DNA from: Paramecium sonneborni
Taxonomy: Eukaryota > Ciliophora > Oligohymenophorea > Peniculida > Parameciidae
NCBI GenBank assembly: GCA_905182985.1
Contig: CAJJDN010000022.1
Location: 399,450-463,449 of the forward strand
Direction of reading: 5' to 3'
DNA length: 64,000 nucleotides
Shown here: piece after piece, positions 1 through 12,230 of the stretch
Layout: the number at the start of each line of letters is the position of its first letter
How positions within the stretch are numbered: the stretch's first letter is position 1
The notes under the pieces: model-generated
Told to the model about the DNA's origin: nothing
What the model saw: only the letters and a program-made list of their open reading frames with translations
The model's database searches: none
Translations under genes and position numbers: made by a program

Positions 1-42
1 ATATAAATTGATCTTAGATCAATAATAAAAATTCTAAAATTC

Positions 43-733
43 ATGAGTTGGGGTGAACCCACAGAAGTGAATATCAAAGATCAAACTTCTTAAAGTAATA
101 TAGGTAATAGATAATTAGGATGGAGTAGTAATAATAATTAATAATAGGATTGCCTATAAGTATTGAATAAGATTAACAAAAAATTAGGGTGTAGATAATG
201 AAGAGGAAAGAAAAGGGAAAGGAAAGAAAGGAAATAAAATAGAAGATTCTCCACCTCCTATAAAAAGGATTAGACCTAACCCAATAGTTATTGTAGTGGA
301 TGATGATGATGATTGTGAAACTTAAAGTATTATTATTAATGAATGTCCTTAATTGTAAAGTAAAGGTAAAGGATTGATTTAGAATACGAATTAATAAATT
401 TGTTATTAAGGTAATATAAAAATTGAAGATTGTGTTTTGAATATAAGATTTATTAGTTTTGATATGAAATAAAATATAACAATTGGTTGTATTGATGAAT
501 ACTCAATTGAAAATGCTAAAGATAGATTAAAGAAGCTGAATGATTAAGTGATAGTAGGTTTAGTTGAAGGTTTAGATGAAGAAAATTAGAAGGCAATTAA
601 TAAATTAGCAGATAGTTTATTAGATAAACAATAGACAATTAGGTTTAAAGATGTAAGTTTATTTAGTATAAAATAATTATACAAAATAGAAAATAAGACT
701 AGATTGGTTTTTGTTAAATAAATGAATTAATGA
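43..733 (+). CDS. Hypothetical protein, about 220 residues
   Basis: I do not recognise this protein. The ATG at 43 begins MSWGEPTEVN; the frame is open to the window edge, so an upstream start is possible. A 28-nt intron (160-187, GTATTG...TTAG) restores the frame, and the gene ends at TGA 731-733; 691 nt minus 28 is exactly 221 codons. A basic stretch near residues 60-70 is followed by PPPIKRIRPNPIVIVV and a run of five Asp, which looks like a disordered acidic/basic linker. The C-terminal half is mixed, with no membrane segment. It converges on the next gene, leaving about 100 bp between their stops. Confidence 0.55.
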
Positions 734-834
734 TTATTATATTAATAAGAATATTGGATAAAAATAATTAATATTTAAAATGCTTTAAATTTATCATGCA
801 TTTGATTCTTATTCTTAAATCTTACCATAGGTTT

Positions 835-2572
835 TCATGCTTTTTAAATTTTCTGCTTTTTATTTAATTGATTGAACAAATTTTCTCCATTTAGTGCATA
901 TCCAGACAATAAAAATAAGAACAATAGCCTTTAATAGATGAATAAAATACTGAGATAATACTAGAAACAGTAATAACAACAACAAGACTATCTGATTCTA
1001 ATAGAGTACCATCTGATTCAACATTTAATTTTTAGATCATTTAACATTAAATATAAGAAGATGTTTATTAATTTTAATAGCAAGCAGATGCATTCAATTT
1101 AATAGTATATTTTTTTTCAACTCTTGAATCAAAATTACAACTTATAAAGGAGTTATAATTTCTGAATTTCCATGCATGAAGTGATTTCCTTGATAATCCA
1201 ACATAATAATTGGTTTCAGAGTATCTTTATGATTATTCTATTACTTAAGTGAAATGTTATAATCTAATCAATTAATCTTCAAAGAAAGTTCTTACAAGTT
1301 CTTTGTTATTCTTAACAAAACCATTAAATATAGAATGTTTAATAATCATATGTGTATCTTCAGCTATAAAGATGGCAAATTCATTTGTCATTTATATATC
1401 TACAAAAGTGAAATCATCAACATAAACTCTATTAACATAATAAGTTTTAGCAGCGATATCCAAGAATATCTCCAAAATATATTAAATATGATTAACAGTT
1501 TCTGCAACTACCATTAAAGTATTTCCATAAAAGTCAAAAGCAATTGTTCTAGGAATAGGTATTTTCATTATCAAATTATAACTTGAAGTATTCCTTTTAT
1601 CAAAAATAAACACACCTTAATCTTCATCTAATGCATATAATAAATTGTCTTAGATTTTGACTCCAATAATATATATTTATGAGTTTTGTGGAATTTCCAT
1701 TTATGAATTACTTATTGTATAAAGATATTGAATTATCTTATTAAAAATACTCCTAATCTTATCGTCAAATTAGTAAATATCAATACCATCTTCACCAACT
1801 GCAATTGCCATAATATTTTCAAATGTAGAAATCTTTTTTATTTCTGTCCTTTTAATAATATTCTTATCTAATTGTGGTATAATCTCTGTATTTGGATCAT
1901 CAAAATCTATAAATTTAGGAATCCAAATTCCTCCATATTCAGATATAACCAGACAATTTAAATAACCCTAATATTAATAATTATTCAAACTTTCGGACAA
2001 CTAAACAAAGCATTCGTTCTTATTTTCTCATTTTTAACATCTAAATATCTTTTTAAATCTATTTAATTTCTTTATTAAGAAACAACCCAAAATCTTGTAT
2101 TCAGTTTGAATTGAATAAGCATCAAATCCTAAGTTACGACGTACAAATTCATATAATCTGTTGTTGTAATTATATCTGAATAATATGTATCATCGCTTTA
2201 ATTCCATATACGATAATCCATCAATTCTGTCAATTATGGGTGTCTTGGAAAACCGACACATTCTTTAAATTATATGTAATAATCTATACCATTTTCCACT
2301 TAAAAATGATCTAGATCAAGATTATCTAAGGATATATAAGGAGTCTCTGTAATTTTTCCATTTTCATCAATTAATTCTACATCATATGCTTAGGAGATGC
2401 TTAACATTTTAACCATATATTACTTTAATGTGAAAATATTTTATTTATTATGTATCACTTTAAAAGATGTATCTGGAAATATTGCCTATAAAGTTTGTGA
2501 TTCTTAAGATCGGATTCTGGAAGTACTGACTGCTAATAAAAGTTCAATCTAAATTACAAGTAATATAATCAT
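835..2572 (-). CDS. Secreted or type I membrane protein with signal peptide and C-terminal TM
   Basis: Start ATG at 2572 gives MIILLVIQIELLLAVSTS, a clear signal peptide. About 500 residues of non-cytoplasmic type follow, with beta-propeller-like spacing (repeated short hydrophobic strands such as AVGEDGIDIYQF and IGVKIQDNLLYALDE). A single hydrophobic segment (LVVVITVSSIISVFYSS) lies close to the C-terminus, before a short basic tail. A 23-nt intron (GTTTGAATAA...TTAG, near 1966-1988) is needed to avoid a TGA. The last intron, GTCTGG...GGAG near 880, is my reading and ends in GAG rather than TAG, so the 3' end is the weakest part. With both introns removed the length is 564 codons. Family unknown; a cell-surface or secretory-pathway role is inference. 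Confidence 0.6.
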
Positions 2573-2657
2573 TTATAATTATATCAAATAAATATTCTTT
2601 CTGTTTTCCTAATTTATTCAGATAACTCTTATATAGTAAGTAAAATTTTATAAAATA

Positions 2658-3978
2658 TCAATCATTCTTGTCATTTTGATATGGACTTAATTTATTTTGC
2701 TTTTTCATCTGAATTTATATCCTTTAATTAATTAAATTACTACTTTCAGAATTGATTAATAGAATATTGTATTCGTATTTTAATTTGTATTCACTTTTTA
2801 CAATAATTGGATAAATTTCGTATTGTTATTAACTAATTTATAAATTATTTTTATTTGTACTCTAATCTGTAAGTTATAAAGATTTATGAAAAGGATTTTA
2901 CATCAATTCTGTTAATAATTTAGATAATTTCTTTTAGAAAATAAATTCTCTCATTCTTTTTATGTATCCATAATCTTCATTCTATTTAGGAAATTGTTTA
3001 TCTACACTAAAAATACGAAATACATTATTCTTAAATTTCATTGAGAGTGTTTTAAAAAGCTCTTAGTTTTTCATTATATTTATTGATTATTATTTTAAAT
3101 GGAGCTATGTCCATTTAAGTTATAATATTCTCAACATTTTCTAAAATGTCTTTTTTGATATTCTAAAGATCATTAATCTATTGAGAAACTACAGATTTAA
3201 AACTTGTTAAATTAATCTATTAAGGAACATCTTTCATAAGTAAACCTTTTGATTAACTTTTTTATTTATCAAGAATGTCTATTATAATCTGTTTGCTCAT
3301 TTGTTAAAGTTCTTCTAATATTTTATATGTCTGTTATTTAGGATTATCATATTAATTTTAATGTTATTGGATTTATTTTAGAAATTGCATATTCTAACTG
3401 ATAACATCCCCAATTTTTACGACAAAATCTTTAAGTTCTTTTTTTTTTATTATACCATTAGCCTATGTCTAAATGTTCTAAATATATTGAAGTTCTTTTG
3501 ATGTATTTGAAGTAAAAAGTTAAAATTCATCGTGATCCTCTTCCTAACCAAAAGTAAGCATTTTTTTATCTTAATCATAAAAGCGTATAGGTAAGCCAGA
3601 TTAAATAGCATAATCAACTACACATTTACTACACATTTATTAATCATTAGCCTCATATTTAAATTTCTTTTAATGTGCAGAACAAATGTTTTTTCTGGAT
3701 TCAACTACCTATTCTTCTTACTTTTATTTTAAAAATAAACTAATCACACTGCTTTTAGGTAATATTGGTGTATTGTTACGATCTTATTTAATTAAATGAT
3801 TTGAAAGTGTTGCTTTTAGATAAGAGGCTTTAACAATATTCTCTTTATTTGCTTTTTTAGGAGATGGATCAGTGGTAATTCTATTGTCTTTGATTTAAGA
3901 AGTATTATTGAATTCAGTTTTTAAATATGTATTAGATGGCTTGCGAACATTTGCATTTTGAATTTGATTCTTGTTCAT
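2658..3978 (-). CDS. B-box zinc-finger coiled-coil protein
   Basis: The ATG at 3978 starts MNKNQIQNANVRKPS. After a Gln/Lys/Ser-rich N-terminal region comes a cysteine/histidine cluster of B-box type: CSAHQKKF, then MCSKCVVDYA with downstream acidic residues, matching the C-x2-H ... C-x2-C spacing of B-box zinc fingers. The rest is helical with heptad-like Leu/Ile spacing (for example KGLLMKDVPQQINL and NDLQNIKKDIL), suggesting a coiled coil. A 24-nt intron (GTAGATAAAC...AATAG) occurs about two-thirds through; the total length implies at least one more intron I did not place. It ends at TGA 2658-2660, 85 bp upstream of the signal-peptide gene, same strand. TRIM-like without a visible RING; E3 ligase activity cannot be claimed. 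Confidence 0.6.
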
Positions 3979-4150
3979 AAATGTTAAATTTTAATAATAG
4001 TTTTAATTCTTATAGAGAGAATATTATAATGAATAATAAGATATTAATAAAAAGAAAGAAGACTCTAAAGAAATATAGATAAAGAGTCTAAGGTAGTATA
4101 TAAATTTGGATTTATATAATAATTGTAATGTTTTTGATGATTCTACATAA

Positions 4151-5566
4151 TCAGTTGGTAATTTTGGCTTGAACATCTCTCTTGTAAGATGAACTTTGAG
4201 AACCAACTTAGGTGGAATAAATTCTGTAAACATCATCAAAGGTATTAAGCTCTTCTTATAGAGTTTCAGTTACAGATTTAAAGTGAGTTTCTGCAGCAGT
4301 TAAATCCTTAGATTAATTATTATAATAAATACTTCATTAGCAAGATCAATAGAATTTTATATTTTTTTTAATCTGTCTTTGCAAGCTGCAGTGGCTTATA
4401 AAATGGTAATCAATTGATTTTATAATTTTTCCTATTATATATAAAATTAAATGTAATACTAGATTAACATCTTCAGCTATCAAATGTCCTTTGAATGTTT
4501 CATTTTCTTTTTGAATTAATCCTTTAAAATCACTATAACCCATAGCTGAAGTAACTTAATTATCTTATTTCTGTCCAAAAGTATTTCTTACTTAATCTTC
4601 TAAGATATCTAAGAAATTAAGTAATTCTTATTAAGCAACAGTGAATTGAGAATAATCTTTGGTAGATCCTTATTAAGCAGGAGCCTTTTATCCTTTTTCA
4701 ATAATTTTATTAAAGGCAGCAGCTTCTTTAGCTAATTATTCATTAGTAGCTTTTTCTTCTGCTTCAAAAGGATGTTCAGGAACTGGTGCTTCAGGTTATT
4801 CATCAGAATCAACCTAAAAATCTTATTCAACATCTTCTGTTTAAGTTTCTGATTCATCTGATTATGTATCAGATTATGTATCTGATTATGATTCTTATTC
4901 ATCTTAATCGACAGATTGATCTTGTGAATCAGTTGTTTCAACAGGTTCAGGTTCATCATAAACATGAGGTGGTTCATTATCATCATTTGTCAATTCTGGT
5001 TCTTCACCATCATCAGCTAAAAATGATTTTAGTTAAATGAATTAAGCAGATTATAATAATGTTGGTAAGTCAGTCTAATTATTATTGCTTTCTATAATAC
5101 TTCTTTTGCATTCTTTATTGCTCTTCTTAAGAAAGCAATTAAATTTAAAGTCTTCTTTGAATTCTTTATATCATTTATGAAATTAGCATTAGATTCACAT
5201 CTATTAATATCTAATCTTTAAAGTCTTTCATTATTTTCTTTTATTCTTTTCTCAAGCCAATTAATATAACTTAGTGTTATTCTAATATCACGTTCTTTAT
5301 TTGCCCACTCTTAATCTCTTCTATTACATTCACCTCTTTATGTTGATGCAGATCTCATTAAATCATTTACAATGTCTTGTTTTTGCTGTTTAATTTCATA
5401 TATAATCAATTACATATCTACTTGCATCCCAATCGCTAGCCAATTATTATAATTGTTTGTTTGTCTCATTTTTTAAATCACCTAGCATCTTTAATACTAC
5501 ATCAATCTCATTTGATTGACTGTATGCTGCTACCAGCAATAATGCCATCATAGCAAAAACCTTCAT
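4151..5566 (-). CDS. Trichocyst matrix protein-like secretory granule protein
   Basis: The start MKVFAMMALLLVAAYSQS is a signal peptide. A helical domain follows (LEKRIKENNERLQRLDINRCESN), then a long acidic Gln/Asp/Glu/Ser/Pro linker with repeated QSDT units, then a second helical domain with VRNTFGQKQ, ATAACKDRLKKIQNSIDLANE and DLTAAETHFKSVTETL, ending in a TFDDVYRIYSTQVGS pattern typical of ciliate granule lattice proteins (TMP/Grl). Four introns of 28, 26, 28 and 26 nt give exactly 436 codons; the last ends in AAG. The two helical domains separated by an acidic linker resemble TMP precursors, which are proteolysed into two chains that crystallise in trichocysts. Family assignment rests on this architecture; the precise TMP subfamily is not determined. 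Confidence 0.7.
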
Positions 5567-5996
5567 TTATTTAATTAACACACAAAAACGGTATATATAT
5601 TTACTTATAATTTATATAACCTTTAAAAACTCATCAATCCTATACTTCTCTATCGAATAACTTACAGTTTATTTCATCATCTCATCATTCTTCAATTAAA
5701 TCTCATTTTATTATCATTTTCAACATCTTCTAAATTTCAATCTAATTTTAACATTATCATTCTTAAATTTCACTTCTATTCTTATTCAAAACACTACTTT
5801 AAAATTATATACACCTCTTTCTTAATAATATCAAATTTATATATAATATTTTAACATTCATCTTTATAAGTTTCATTTGCTTTATCAAATATATTATTAG
5901 TGTCAAGATTACAAAATTTTAGCATGTAAAAATTAGTTTAATTAAATATATAATAATAAATAGTTTAAAATAATTGAAAAATGTATGTATATGTAA
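5567..5996. other. Intergenic with a doubtful small minus-strand gene
   Basis: A stretch of 430 bp, pyrimidine-rich on the + strand. On the minus strand an ATG at 5925 opens MLKFCNLDTNNIFDK followed by about 40 plausible residues (NETYKDECQNIIYKF). The frame then breaks into short coding-like pieces in shifted frames down to about 5640, so it may be a small gene with introns I could not place, or a pseudogene. Nothing else is visible. Confidence 0.25.
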
Positions 5997-7274
5997 TCAC
6001 TATAAATTAAAAGTTAACTAGAATGATAATTGAGAATTTATACTTCATATGGGTATTTTAATGGTTTTTGTTATGATTGATCGAATTGTTCATCAAAATG
6101 ATCATAATTAGCAGTGGCAATATCAATAATTTTGGTTAATATATGTGTGAAATCCTCCTAAGTTTTATCAAGGGAGGATAGACCAAATTAAAACAAAAGT
6201 AACCACTCTTCAAATACTTTATATTTAGGCTTATAAAATTAGAGGAATGATGTTGGTTGTTCTTCCATAAATTTTAAAGAAATTTAAAGAGACGAGCAAT
6301 TAATGATGTTAGGATCATTATTGATATTATCAATTAATTTCTTAATGTCCTTGTCAACTTAAGGTTCCCCACATCTTAACTAAAGATAACAATAAAAATA
6401 CTTGAGTAATCTTGGGTAAGCGTTCACATCTCATATGATTCAATTTGACTGGACCAAGTGCTCTATGAAAAAATATTAAATTAAGAGATGTAGATATAAC
6501 ATCTTCTAAATAGATTTTATTTAATAGCTAAATAAGAAAAGAATAGTTTACAAATTCAGGCAATTTAAATTGTGGATAATCTAACATATATAAATATATT
6601 TTTATATAATTTTCAATGTCTGAATAACTTTATCAAGGAACATGGAAACATAATATCACTATCGAAATAGATTTGACCTAAATAAAAGGCATTGAAATAA
6701 TAATTCATATGAGGTCTAAATCTAATCATTTGACACTCCCAAAGCACATAACACAGAATCATAAAATAAGCAAAGAACCAAGCAAATACTTCAATCCAAG
6801 TATATACAGCATAAACTAAATTTACTAGAATTTCTTAGATCATGAAAATCAACAGAGCTCTATAATTAATTAAGGAACTCATATAATTACCTCCACCAAT
6901 AATCTTTAGCTAAAAAGCATTCTTATTTGCTTCTCTTATCAATTTAAAAACATAAGAAAACAATTATGAAATCAAATGATACCATAATATATACTATTTC
7001 TAAATGTATATAAGTAAATCTAAATATGACAAATATTGATAACAATGTTCTTGAAACTGCATGAGCCATCTAAAAACTTAAAATATTATTAATCATTACA
7101 TATAATAAATAATTGAAGGGAGGAGTTCTCCAATCATGCTATTTGAATTATATTTGTATTAGACAATACAAATATATAAAAATAAATACCAGATCAACTG
7201 GGTATTTGATATAGTTAGCTATAACGTTTCCCAAATTCATCAAATATAGAAGCAATAAAATCCAAAGAGAGAAA
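5988..7274. repeat. Left copy of an exact 1,287-bp direct repeat (assembly overlap)
   Basis: This segment is repeated without a visible difference at 7276-8562, offset 1,288, with a single N at 7275 between the copies. It contains the 3' part of the membrane-protein gene that is complete in the right copy, including its stop codon (here 5997-5999), and then runs into unique downstream sequence. Two identical ends flanking one N are the signature of two contigs joined without merging their overlap. I therefore treat this copy as redundant rather than as a second gene. Confidence 0.85.
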
Positions 7275-7275
7275 N
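7275..7275. other. Single-N scaffold gap between identical contig ends
   Basis: One undetermined base separates two identical 1,287-bp sequences. The gap size is therefore nominal; the true distance is minus 1,287 bp. Confidence 0.9.
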
Positions 7276-8562
7276 TATATGTAATCACTATAAATTAAAA
7301 GTTAACTAGAATGATAATTGAGAATTTATACTTCATATGGGTATTTTAATGGTTTTTGTTATGATTGATCGAATTGTTCATCAAAATGATCATAATTAGC
7401 AGTGGCAATATCAATAATTTTGGTTAATATATGTGTGAAATCCTCCTAAGTTTTATCAAGGGAGGATAGACCAAATTAAAACAAAAGTAACCACTCTTCA
7501 AATACTTTATATTTAGGCTTATAAAATTAGAGGAATGATGTTGGTTGTTCTTCCATAAATTTTAAAGAAATTTAAAGAGACGAGCAATTAATGATGTTAG
7601 GATCATTATTGATATTATCAATTAATTTCTTAATGTCCTTGTCAACTTAAGGTTCCCCACATCTTAACTAAAGATAACAATAAAAATACTTGAGTAATCT
7701 TGGGTAAGCGTTCACATCTCATATGATTCAATTTGACTGGACCAAGTGCTCTATGAAAAAATATTAAATTAAGAGATGTAGATATAACATCTTCTAAATA
7801 GATTTTATTTAATAGCTAAATAAGAAAAGAATAGTTTACAAATTCAGGCAATTTAAATTGTGGATAATCTAACATATATAAATATATTTTTATATAATTT
7901 TCAATGTCTGAATAACTTTATCAAGGAACATGGAAACATAATATCACTATCGAAATAGATTTGACCTAAATAAAAGGCATTGAAATAATAATTCATATGA
8001 GGTCTAAATCTAATCATTTGACACTCCCAAAGCACATAACACAGAATCATAAAATAAGCAAAGAACCAAGCAAATACTTCAATCCAAGTATATACAGCAT
8101 AAACTAAATTTACTAGAATTTCTTAGATCATGAAAATCAACAGAGCTCTATAATTAATTAAGGAACTCATATAATTACCTCCACCAATAATCTTTAGCTA
8201 AAAAGCATTCTTATTTGCTTCTCTTATCAATTTAAAAACATAAGAAAACAATTATGAAATCAAATGATACCATAATATATACTATTTCTAAATGTATATA
8301 AGTAAATCTAAATATGACAAATATTGATAACAATGTTCTTGAAACTGCATGAGCCATCTAAAAACTTAAAATATTATTAATCATTACATATAATAAATAA
8401 TTGAAGGGAGGAGTTCTCCAATCATGCTATTTGAATTATATTTGTATTAGACAATACAAATATATAAAAATAAATACCAGATCAACTGGGTATTTGATAT
8501 AGTTAGCTATAACGTTTCCCAAATTCATCAAATATAGAAGCAATAAAATCCAAAGAGAGAAA
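7276..8562. repeat. Right copy of the 1,287-bp direct repeat
   Basis: This copy is identical to 5988-7274 and continues into the unique 5' end of the membrane-protein gene. The gene is intact on this side. Confidence 0.85.
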
Positions 8563-8795
8563 ACATTTTATAAGGCTAACATGATAATGTACATTCCCTA
8601 GACGTTTTTGATCTTAATATTAAATGTAATTTATACTCTTTCCCAGTCTGGTTCTGTTTCTTCAAAGAGTTACTTAATTTATTTCATAGTTATGGTTTCT
8701 CTCTTATTGAAATTTAATTCTTCAATCATTTATGGAGATTAAGATGGCTTTTATTCAATTATCTCTTCTTCATAGTCATAACTCCTATTATTCAT
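7285..8795 (-). CDS. Multi-pass membrane protein, unknown family
   Basis: The start MNNRSYDYEEEIIEQK leads into a cytosolic N-terminus of about 65 residues. Hydrophobic segments follow: GMYIIMLALQNVFSLWILLLLYL, PVDLVFIFIYLYCL, and later LVNLVYAVYTWIEVFAWFF with YFMILCYVLWE. A soluble C-terminal third contains RALDVNAYPRLLKYF, LRCGEPQVDKDIKKL and EDFTHILTKIIDIATAN. I saw a 26-nt intron before the last exon (LTFNLQ, stop TGA 7285-7287) and a 25-nt one ending in GAG just before DVNAYPR; others lie around the middle segments and their exact ends are uncertain. A partial second copy at 5997-7274 is most likely an assembly artefact. Only 33 bp separate its start from the divergent kinesin gene. No function is inferred. 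Confidence 0.6.
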
Positions 8796-8828
8796 ATAAT
8801 TTTTATAATTTGAATTCAAAGTAATTAA
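8796..8828. promoter_or_regulatory. 33-bp divergent promoter region
   Basis: Only 33 bp lie between the ATG codons of the membrane-protein gene (-) and the kinesin gene (+). Both promoters and both 5' leaders must fit here or overlap the opposite gene. Confidence 0.6.
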
Positions 8829-11257
8829 ATGGAGGTCAAGAAAAAACCAGCTGTAGATTTGCCAACTTCAGAAACATTGAGTGTGTTAGATCAAAATGAA
8901 CCTTAAAATGGTATAGAAGTAATTTGTAGAATTCGTCCTAAATTTGTTTGTGAAAATTATGGTATGAATTATGAGTTCATTTTAGTAAATTATATGATTA
9001 CCGATAAAAGACTAGATATTTATGAAACCAATTATGATAATGAGATATCTAATTAAAAAACTTTCACTTTCTCTTAAATCTATGATTAGAATTCAACATA
9101 GAGAAATTTACATCAAGAATATGTTATTCCTATGATTAAAGACATTTTCGAAAAATGTATAAATTATTTACTACATTTTAGAAAAGGGAGCACTTGTTTT
9201 TACTTATGGAGTTACAAATTCTGGTAAAACATATACTATTATTGGTACTTAAGAAGCTCCTGGAATTTTACCGCTAACATTATAAGCATTAGACAAAATA
9301 AAAACAGCATTTCTATTAAATAAAACAACAATTGAAATTGATGGGTAAGTAATAAAAATCGGAGAATCTCCTTATGATGATTATTTCTTAAAAGACATGA
9401 ACTACACATTTTAATCTTTTGAAATCTATAATGAAGAAATATATGATTTGTTAGCTAATAATAAAACTAAATTGCAAATAAAAGAAATATATGATAAAAA
9501 ATGTTATGTAAAAGATGCAGTGGAGAAAGAAATAAATAATAATCAACAATTTAAAGAATTTCTTCAAAAAGCCTTAACAAATAGATAAATGGGTGAAACA
9601 ACATTAAATAATCAATCAAGTAGATCACATACAGTTTTTAAAATACAGATATCTTTTTTATATCAATAAGATCAATATACAATTTAAAAAAAATAAACAA
9701 TATGTATAGTTGATTTAGCAGGGTCAGAAAGAGCAAAGAAAGCAGAAACTTAAGGTTCTTAACTTACAGAAGCTTGCAATATAAATAAATCTTTATTAGT
9801 TTTAGGAAAATGTTTAAAATAAATGAGATAAAATGAATCTGAATAAAATAGTCGCATTCCATTTAGAGAATGTAAATTAACTAGATTATTGTGTGAATAT
9901 TTTACAGAAGAAAACAGAATATTAATGATTGTAAATGTTAGATTAACTGGAGATGATATTGAAGAAACATTAAAAGTATTGCATTATGGAGCCTTAAGTG
10001 TTAATGTTAATTTACTTAAATCTAAAATATATGATAGTACAATTTCTTACAATTAAAGACTATAAATTAGTTAGGCATAATTAATTACAAATGATTCCAA
10101 ATCAAAAAAAATACCAAAAAGAAATGCTAAAGAAATTATTAGAAGAGCTAAAATGTTAGTTTAGAATACTACTTAACATATGCTTTTTTAATAAACTATT
10201 TAAGATTCATTTGTTAAAGATTTAATATCTACTGTTAAATAATAATAAGCTAGATTAAAGTAATTTAGTGGATTAGATGATGAATTATTTTATCCTCCTA
10301 TTTTAGAAAGTGATTAAAGATTATAAAAATCCTTAGATAAAATATAATCTGATAAATCACGTTAAGCATCTTTAGATATTTTAGATAATAAAGGATGTGT
10401 TTAACAACCTCTTGTTAGCAATTTTTAAATTAATAATTCAAACCTTAATATTTAAGAAGAAATTCCACTTAGAAAATCTTATATTTAGGAAGAATAGTAA
10501 ATTTTTAATCAATCTAATAAAGAGGCACTTATTGATGAAAATTCTTTCATAAATTAAAAGAAATTATCATAAATATAAGAGGAAAAATAAAATATTAATT
10601 CCATTATAGAATAACATTTCAATTCATATGATGAATAAGAAGATTTATTAAATGGATTTAAACATCTAGATCTAGAACAAATTGATGAATAAACTGATGA
10701 TAGTAAATAATAATCTAAGTCTCATTTTATCAAATCAAAAGATAATTAAGAAAATGATATTAACTTTTTAAATCAATATTCTCATTAAAATATCTAAGAA
10801 GATCTTATTCATTCTTCTAATTAAAAATTAGACAAAAATCATTTTGATCAAGCAACTAACACAACACCGTATGATGAAATGAAAAAAAAGCTTTTTGGCT
10901 AACTTTTTGAATAAGAACTCTTAAAACAGTATTTATTTATTTTATTTATTTAGTTAAGAGGAAAAGGATAAATTTAAATAGGAAGTTATGAAAAAATTAT
11001 TTAATGATGATGATTTACAAAATTTAATTGAAAAGGAAAATTAGGAAGAATTAATAAATTTAGAAGATTCAGCAAAAAAATAATAATAAAGAAACTTAGA
11101 AAAGTTGATATCAAGCAATCATAAAAGTGATTTAAAAGTTATTAATGAATCTGATTAAGAACATGATTCTTCAGGAGAAAAAAAACAACAACAGACTAAA
11201 AATCTTCGTAAAAAAAAAAAGTAAACTAAAAAAAAAGGAAAATCCAAAAAAAGATGA
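8829..11257 (+). CDS. Kinesin-6 (KIF20/MKLP2)-like motor protein
   Basis: An N-terminal motor domain begins IEVICRIRPK. The P-loop is YGVTNSGKTYTIIGT followed by PGILPLTL, the Asn-Ser form typical of kinesin-6 (KIF20A/MKLP2), rather than AGQTGSGKT. Switch I is NNQSSRSHTVFKI, switch II is VDLAGSERAKKAE, and the neck region has INKSLLVLGKCLKQ. The family's inserts are visible between strands. After the motor (about 400 residues) comes a Gln/Ser/Asp-rich tail, then a charged coiled coil ending in a Lys-rich terminus. Introns of 25 nt (near 9157-9181) and 25 nt (near 10931) leave 793 codons. By family precedent it would act at the central spindle or division furrow. Motor identity is firm; the kinesin-6 subclass is well supported. 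Confidence 0.88.
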
Positions 11258-12230
11258 AAATTTTTTACATATTTAAAGTTTGTTCTGAACTTTATTTTAT
11301 TTATCTAAGCTTTAAAAATTAGTTAATTCAATTTAAAAGACAAACTTAAAACTTTATTCATTAAAAAATTTGTTTAAAAATAATAAAATTTCAAATAAAA
11401 TTGATTAACATTTATGGTCTAATATAAATCAATCACATTTTTGATTTATGTCTAGAAACCGAAAATTAATTTTTTTTTTTCAGCTCCCTTAATCTTATTA
11501 AAAGATTATTAAAGTTTATATAATTAGGGAATTAAAAGCTTATAATTTATATGCTTTTAATTTATAAAATAATTAATCCAATAAAATTACAATCGGCTCC
11601 TTAATTGATTTCTCTATTACTTTATTTATAGGATAAAAATAATAAGTGTAGTTAGATTTATTTTCAATTTAATTTGCCTTATTATTTTTTGGTGTGATAT
11701 AAATCTTAATCTACTAAAATCAAATTTTTGAATTATGCATTTTTAAATATGCAATTTTCTTGAAATTTTTGAATTAAGTTTCAACATTTTTTTTTACTTT
11801 AACTTCTTTCAATAAAATTCTTTATTAAAGATACCTTATTAATTTTATAATTATTTATTTTATTATTCAAATTTATTATATAAATTCTTTAAAGATCAAT
11901 TTTATTCTATAATAAATTATTAATCCAAATAGCTGAATCTAATTGATATAAGAATAGAAAAAGAGGATTACAATATCAAATTAAATTTCTAAAAATTAAT
12001 TTATTGATAATATTTCATTAATTTTTCTAAAGTATTGGAGTATGAATTTTATTAAAAAATAAAACATTATTTAATATTTATTTATAGATAAAGTCTAGGT
12101 AATTTTAAAATATGAAGAAAATGTTAGAACACTTATTCAATTTAGGTTTAAAAAAGAATGTAAGTTAATTATGAGGCTTACGATTTTACATGATAATTGA
12201 TTGAATTTATAAAAAAAACTATAAAATAAA
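11258..12230. other. Intergenic, very AT-rich, no supported gene
   Basis: About 970 bp between the convergent kinesin and kinase genes. A minus-strand frame starting near 11787 (MLKLNSKIS) stays open for about 600 nt in the ciliate code, and another frame ending at 11480 gives protein-like words. Neither is convincing, because TGA is rare in such sequence. A 10-bp inverted repeat (AATTAAAAGC / GCTTTTAATT) lies near 11530-11562. Possibly a decayed gene. Confidence 0.4.

Noticed and set aside
4732..5040. 84-codon frames on both strands rich in Asn/Met/His/Leu
   Set aside because: They are shadows of the acidic Gln/Asp/Ser linker of the trichocyst-matrix-like protein in other frames.
5988..8562. 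Direct repeat as a transposon, segmental duplication or tandem gene duplication
   Set aside because: There is no visible divergence, no terminal repeats, a single N at the exact junction, and only one copy is complete; an unmerged contig overlap explains everything.
11433..11787. Minus-strand frame open for about 600 nt in the ciliate code
   Set aside because: It runs without a stop into the 3' end of the kinesin gene and has no domain; TGA is rare in such sequence, so openness alone is weak evidence.
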